A stretch of 10,514 nucleotides of DNA from Planctomycetota bacterium (GTDB lineage Bacteria; Planctomycetota; UBA11346): positions 1,442 to 11,955 of the forward strand of contig JAHEDF010000066.1 of assembly GCA_024641365.1 (NCBI GenBank), in the 5' to 3' direction. Below are positions 5,673 to 10,514 of this stretch, piece after piece; position 1 is the first letter of the stretch, and every line of letters begins with the position of its first letter. The notes below the pieces were generated by a model that ran no database searches, was not told where the DNA came from, and worked only from the letters and a program-made list of their open reading frames with translations. The position numbers and the translations under genes were made by a program.

Positions 5673-7184
5673 ATGAATATAAAATTAAATAGTGGTATTT
5701 TGGTCTCTTTGAATCTGTTTATAGCGATTGTATTAGGTACTTTGGGGTCAGTAAGCGCAGGTGAAGTCAGTGTTTCTGAACTAATAAATGAAGCTGCGGT
5801 AAAATTTGAAGAAAAACAAAGTAAAGATTTTAAACCCGTACAAGATAGCTTAGAAAGATGGCGCAAATCACAAATCAATACTGCCGTCAGAGATTTAAGC
5901 GGCTTATTATCAAAAGCTGCTCCAGCAGATCAGCCATACATCGCTTATCATTTATTAAGTGTAAGCCCTAAACACCGTTCAGCACGGGATACATTTACGA
6001 AATTAGGTATTCCAGCGCCCTTTGATGAAATGGGTATACGAGTTTCTGGCGCGACCATCCCGGTTAGTCGCAATCGTGAATTAGTGGAACGTGTTTCGCA
6101 ATTACGCTATCCACCTTTTTCTGCGGTTGCACAAGTAGTTTCACCAAAATCTAGCATCGTGGCAAGTTATTGGAAACGTCAGCAAGCTGCTCTTGATAAA
6201 TTACGTGACGAATTAGTTGGTTATGCACAAAAAGGACAAGCAGATAATGCCTTTCAGGTATTAGCTTATTATTGGCCAGGTGCAAATGAAGTGGCTGCCT
6301 ATTACGCTAGTCAGCGCAAAGAAATTCCTCGCCAACGCACTTGGTTTACCAGCGTGGATCGTTATTTACTCGATCACGGCTTGGCTGGCATCGACTGCTT
6401 AGATGAGCGCGTTTTTAAACCAACTATCGGATCATCTCCCAGTAATGGTACAAATGGCGCCTCATTTTACAGTGAAGCGTCCTGGGATTTTATGGAAAAT
6501 TTACGAAATTGTCGCATAGAAGGAATTTTTACCACTCAAGGTAATAGCACATTTTCTATTCTAGATAGCACAGGTAATGGTGCCGAATTAGTAGTTAGTA
6601 AAAATACGGTAGAATTGTTTTCAGTCGAAGGTAGCCGGCATAAGTCCTTAGCAAAAGGAAAGGTGGAAGAAGATCTCAGTGGGTTTTCCTTCCCAGTACA
6701 AATGGAAGTACGTGGTCGCTACGTAGCGGCTATGGTCGGTGGTGTACAAGTCTGCACTGGTAATTTATCTAAAGAATATGCATTTAGACGCATGACGATT
6801 AAACCAAATGGATTAGTCGCACAACAAATGCGCGTACGTTATTTAGCGGAAGTTGACGATACGGTCGAATTATTGGCCATGGTTCCTAAAAAAGCGGAAC
6901 CACCTCCAGTTGAGCCCTGGGTTGCTGAACGAGAAAAACAATTAGCGCGTCTTGTGACCTTTAAATTTGAAGACACCTCGGTTGACGAAGTTGTCGCATT
7001 ATTAACACAATTAAGCGGCATGCCGATTATCATGGATGAGAAAGCTGAGACATTGAAAAACTTACCTGTTACCCTCGATGGAAAAGATTTGAAACTATCG
7101 AGTGCATTAGATTGGTTAAAACGTGTCAGTGATTTAAGTTGGAAAACGACTGAGAAGGGCGTGACGCTAACCTGGAGTAAATAG
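5673..7184 (+). CDS. Secreted protein with C-terminal STN (secretin/TonB N-terminal) domain (503 aa), function unknown
   Basis: A strong ribosome binding site fixes the start. Residues 1-29 form a signal peptide with a hydrophobic core (about 9-25) and a probable cleavage site after SVSA (29). Residues 35-115 are helical, with a pattern ending in 'SPKHRSARDTFTKLGI' that resembles the tail of TPR-like units in planctomycete proteins. The middle (about 264-400) is predicted by eye to be beta-rich and may be a LamG-like sandwich; this is a guess from strand alternation. A proline-rich hinge (408-416) leads to residues 425-503. That segment has the STN pattern: a strand with FKFEDTSVDEVVALL, then a strand, then LPVTLDGKDLKLSSALDWL and a final strand. 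STN domains are normally N-terminal parts of secretins or TonB receptors, where they contact partners in the periplasm. Here there is no secretin barrel and the domain ends the protein. A periplasmic binding role is inferred; no enzyme motif is visible. Confidence 0.82.
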   Translation: MNIKLNSGILVSLNLFIAIVLGTLGSVSAGEVSVSELINEAAVKFEEKQSKDFKPVQDSLERWRKSQINTAVRDLSGLLSKAAPADQPYIAYHLLSVSPKHRSARDTFTKLGIPAPFDEMGIRVSGATIPVSRNRELVERVSQLRYPPFSAVAQVVSPKSSIVASYWKRQQAALDKLRDELVGYAQKGQADNAFQVLAYYWPGANEVAAYYASQRKEIPRQRTWFTSVDRYLLDHGLAGIDCLDERVFKPTIGSSPSNGTNGASFYSEASWDFMENLRNCRIEGIFTTQGNSTFSILDSTGNGAELVVSKNTVELFSVEGSRHKSLAKGKVEEDLSGFSFPVQMEVRGRYVAAMVGGVQVCTGNLSKEYAFRRMTIKPNGLVAQQMRVRYLAEVDDTVELLAMVPKKAEPPPVEPWVAEREKQLARLVTFKFEDTSVDEVVALLTQLSGMPIIMDEKAETLKNLPVTLDGKDLKLSSALDWLKRVSDLSWKTTEKGVTLTWSK

Positions 7185-7216
7185 TATCCTAATTACTTCA
7201 GATAATTGCCTTATTT

Positions 7217-8023
7217 CTATTTTAGTAACTCTTTAAATTCAGCCGGTTTGTCCGTGCAAATAACGGGCATCCCGGCTGCCGCTAAGCGTTTCGCCTCATT
7301 GTTATCATTTACAGTCCATACATAGATATCCAAGCCAGCCGCTTGTAATTTATCTATGAAGGCTGCGTCTATTGGCCATTTATTGCTTAGGCTTAGACCG
7401 TCAAATTTAGCTTCTTTGCATTTTTCAATTATTGATTCGATCGAAACTGCAGATTGGCCCGTTTTTTTATCGGTTTTATAACTAAGTAACCATAACGCAC
7501 GATGTTTAGGGAACGTTTTTTTCGTCGCTGCAATAGATTCGTAAGAAAAGGAAATAAACTCTACTGCCGATTCGGGTTGGGGAACCGCTTGTAATGCGGC
7601 TTGAATACCAGGGATCATTTCTTGTCCCCCTTTTAATTCGACTACTAATCGTCGGCCTTCAGGTATTATTTGCAATAAATCTTCTAAAGAAGGGATCTTT
7701 TCGCCTTTATATTTTATATTTTTCCATGAACCCGCATCCAGCTTTTGTAATTCTGCCAAGGTCATATTTTTAACCTTGGCAGATACGCCAGTCGTTCTCT
7801 TTGTATTATCATCATGAATAACGGCTATGCGCCCATCTGCGGTACCATAAATATCGCATTCAACGCCATCGGCACCTTGTTCAAAGGCAAGTTTTGTTGC
7901 TATCACTGTATTTTCTGGTGCTTCATGCGATGCACCGCGATGCGCTACAATTTCAACGGCGTGTAATGTAAAAAGAAAACTATACTGGATCGCAATTAAC
8001 AATGCGCTGGCAATAAATTGCAT
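7217..8023 (-). CDS. Exported glycerophosphodiester phosphodiesterase, GDPD family (268 aa)
   Basis: This enzyme hydrolyses glycerophosphodiesters, such as deacylated phospholipid headgroups, to glycerol 3-phosphate and an alcohol. It has the GDPD TIM-barrel. Catalytic and metal-binding residues are visible: His28-Arg29 in AHRG, ENT (37-39), Glu55 and Asp57 in ECDIYG, His70-Asp71, and Glu129-Lys131. The C-terminal strands YVWTVN (234-239) and CTDKP (256-260) are also typical. Residues 1-22 are hydrophobic and end in LHA, a probable signal peptide that places the enzyme in the periplasm, unlike cytoplasmic UgpQ. A ribosome binding site GAGAGG (8029-8034, minus) lies 5 nt before the ATG. It follows the kinase gene by 35 bases on the same strand, so the two are probably co-transcribed. 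It converges on the STN-domain gene, with 32 bases between the stops and no obvious bidirectional terminator. Confidence 0.93.
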   Translation of the reverse strand: MQFIASALLIAIQYSFLFTLHAVEIVAHRGASHEAPENTVIATKLAFEQGADGVECDIYGTADGRIAVIHDDNTKRTTGVSAKVKNMTLAELQKLDAGSWKNIKYKGEKIPSLEDLLQIIPEGRRLVVELKGGQEMIPGIQAALQAVPQPESAVEFISFSYESIAATKKTFPKHRALWLLSYKTDKKTGQSAVSIESIIEKCKEAKFDGLSLSNKWPIDAAFIDKLQAAGLDIYVWTVNDNNEAKRLAAAGMPVICTDKPAEFKELLK

Positions 8024-8058
8024 GACGGCCTCTCATCCTAACTTGGATAAGTTAAAAT

Positions 8059-9264
8059 CTATGATCTATAGCGACGGCGGCGACGTACACGTTTAACGGG
8101 ACGCCCCCCCTTCGGTGCTGAGCCTTTCGGTTGAACTGGCATTTTAGCAATTTCATCTGCGCGTGCAGCAACGACGTTCGCATCAGCTGGACGGTCATCA
8201 GGATTTTTCTCAAGCAATTCTTCTATTAATTCAATTAATTCGTCAGGCGCGTTCGGGGCTAGTTTACTTAAATCTTCAATATCAGTATTGATATGAGCCA
8301 ACACAACTTGCCGGTTTGATCCTTTAAAGAGTGTTTGACCCGTTAATAAATGCCAAGCCGTTGCACCTAATGCATAAAGATCGGCACGACCGTCGATGTC
8401 ACCACCACGTGCTTGTTCGGGAGCAACGTAATGAGGACTGCCAAAAATTCGTTCTTGCGTGGCGACGCCATTATCAGCGATTGGTGCGGCAATACCTAAG
8501 TCGGCCAATTTAAAGAGGCCTTCTTCATTCATTAAGATATTATCTGGTTTGACATCGCGATGTACTAAGCGCTGACTTTCCGCATAACCGAGTGCTCGTG
8601 CAATGTGCTGAATAAGACGGACCACTTGTTGCACATCTAACGGTCCGTGATCGCGCAATATATCAGCCGTCGATCCCTTCATTAATTCCATGATTAATAA
8701 ATAATTATCTGCTACCTGGCAGACATCATGAACCTGAACTAAGTGTGGATGATTTAAGCGACCAGCACGACGAGCTTCGGTTAAAAACGCTTGTACACGC
8801 TCAGGGTCATCACGGTATTCTTCCGCCAAAACTTTAATGGCGACTTGTCGCCCGAGATTTACCTGATGACCTTTAAATACGGTACCGTAACGACCACGAC
8901 CTACGACTTCTTGTAAATCAAACCCACCTAATCGCTGACCAACTAATGGATCGATTGGTTTATTATCGCCAATTTCAAAAGTAATGTGAGTGCGACCTAA
9001 TTTAAGGATGTCACCGTGGTAGGCGCGCGCACGCGTAATCGGTTGACCATTAAGCCATGAGCCATTGCGGCTGCCCATGTCCTCAATCATGACCTCTTCA
9101 TTTTCGATATCGAGCGAGCAATGCGCACGACTCGATTGAGAGTCAGGTAATACGACCTGGCTCACTTCGCTGTCACGACCAATTACACAGGGCAGGGTCG
9201 CATTGGTCAAATCGATCACCTTGGTCGGTTGATCGGGAATGGTAAGGTACAATTTTAGATTCAT
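8059..9264 (-). CDS. Cytoplasmic Ser/Thr protein kinase with N-terminal FHA domain (401 aa)
   Basis: The N-terminal FHA domain (about 5-98) has the phosphothreonine-binding signature: Gly29-Arg30, SSRAH (44-48) and SRNG (65-68), followed by LNG (71-73). The Hanks-type kinase domain spans about 115-372. It has the glycine loop GRGRYG (122-127), Lys144 in the AIK motif, Glu163 on helix C, HRDVKPDN (235-242), DLG (255-257, in place of DFG), a GSPHYVAPE activation segment and P+1 loop (275-283), and Asp295 in the conserved GRADLYALG. All catalytic residues are present, so it should be active. There is no transmembrane segment or extracellular sensor. The FHA domain precedes the kinase, which suggests activation or substrate choice through phosphothreonine recognition. 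The C-terminus is a Pro/Lys tail ending in a run of arginines (389-400), which may bind nucleic acid or an acidic partner (inference). The ribosome binding site is weak. The GDPD gene follows in the same probable operon. Confidence 0.95.
   Translation of the reverse strand: MNLKLYLTIPDQPTKVIDLTNATLPCVIGRDSEVSQVVLPDSQSSRAHCSLDIENEEVMIEDMGSRNGSWLNGQPITRARAYHGDILKLGRTHITFEIGDNKPIDPLVGQRLGGFDLQEVVGRGRYGTVFKGHQVNLGRQVAIKVLAEEYRDDPERVQAFLTEARRAGRLNHPHLVQVHDVCQVADNYLLIMELMKGSTADILRDHGPLDVQQVVRLIQHIARALGYAESQRLVHRDVKPDNILMNEEGLFKLADLGIAAPIADNGVATQERIFGSPHYVAPEQARGGDIDGRADLYALGATAWHLLTGQTLFKGSNRQVVLAHINTDIEDLSKLAPNAPDELIELIEELLEKNPDDRPADANVVAARADEIAKMPVQPKGSAPKGGRPVKRVRRRRRYRS

Positions 9265-10514
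<1,250 letters not shown>

Noticed and set aside
7185..7216. Bidirectional terminator between the convergent STN and GDPD genes
   Set aside because: Only a 5-bp A-T stem can be drawn in the 32 bases; there is no GC-rich stem or U-tract.
8040..8053. AACTT/AAGTT hairpin between the kinase and GDPD genes as a terminator
   Set aside because: It is a short A-T stem with no T-tract after it on the minus strand, so read-through is more likely.

Overview
The window looks like chromosomal core sequence from a bacterium of the Planctomycetes-Verrucomicrobia-Chlamydiae (PVC) group, most likely Planctomycetota. The phylum is inferred from gene style, not from a marker gene. The pointers are a secreted HEAT-repeat protein with 'GY..R..W..W' modules and a short TPR-like N-terminus, a soluble FHA-plus-Hanks-type kinase with no membrane segment, and a secreted protein ending in a lone STN domain. 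Base composition is moderately AT-rich, with many TTA leucine codons, and is uniform from gene to gene. There are no insertion sequences, CRISPR arrays, tRNAs or rRNAs, and no sign of recent transfer.

Layout. Positions 1-324 (minus) hold the N-terminal part of a YggS/PLPBP-family pyridoxal-phosphate protein that runs off the left edge. Positions 435-1946 (minus) encode an exported HEAT-repeat protein. A divergent intergenic region (1947-2227) separates it from clpP (2228-2815) and clpX (2855-4150), a tandem pair encoding the ClpXP protease. Next comes a 206-base leader (4151-4356) containing a possible 26-codon leader ORF and a foldable segment. It precedes a sugar-phosphate cyclase of the 3-dehydroquinate synthase superfamily (4357-5562) that resembles EboD more than AroB. 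Positions 5673-7184 encode a secreted protein with a C-terminal STN domain. Converging on it from the minus strand is a probable two-gene unit: an FHA-domain Ser/Thr kinase (8059-9264), then an exported glycerophosphodiester phosphodiesterase (7217-8023). A second divergent region (9265-9431) leads into threonine synthase (9432 to the right edge, incomplete).

How the genes fit together. ClpX unfolds substrates and feeds them to the ClpP peptidase, and the two genes are almost certainly co-transcribed. The other genes do not form one evident pathway. ThrC (threonine synthesis) and YggS (PLP homeostasis) are housekeeping functions. The kinase/GDPD pair may link signalling to phospholipid-headgroup turnover only by co-expression. 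The HEAT and STN proteins are envelope or periplasmic proteins of unknown role.

I found no convincing new multi-gene system. The points most worth a second look are the stand-alone EboD-like cyclase with an Asn-to-Asp change in its active site, the possible leader-peptide/hairpin element upstream of it, the internal module duplication in the HEAT protein, and the lone STN protein.
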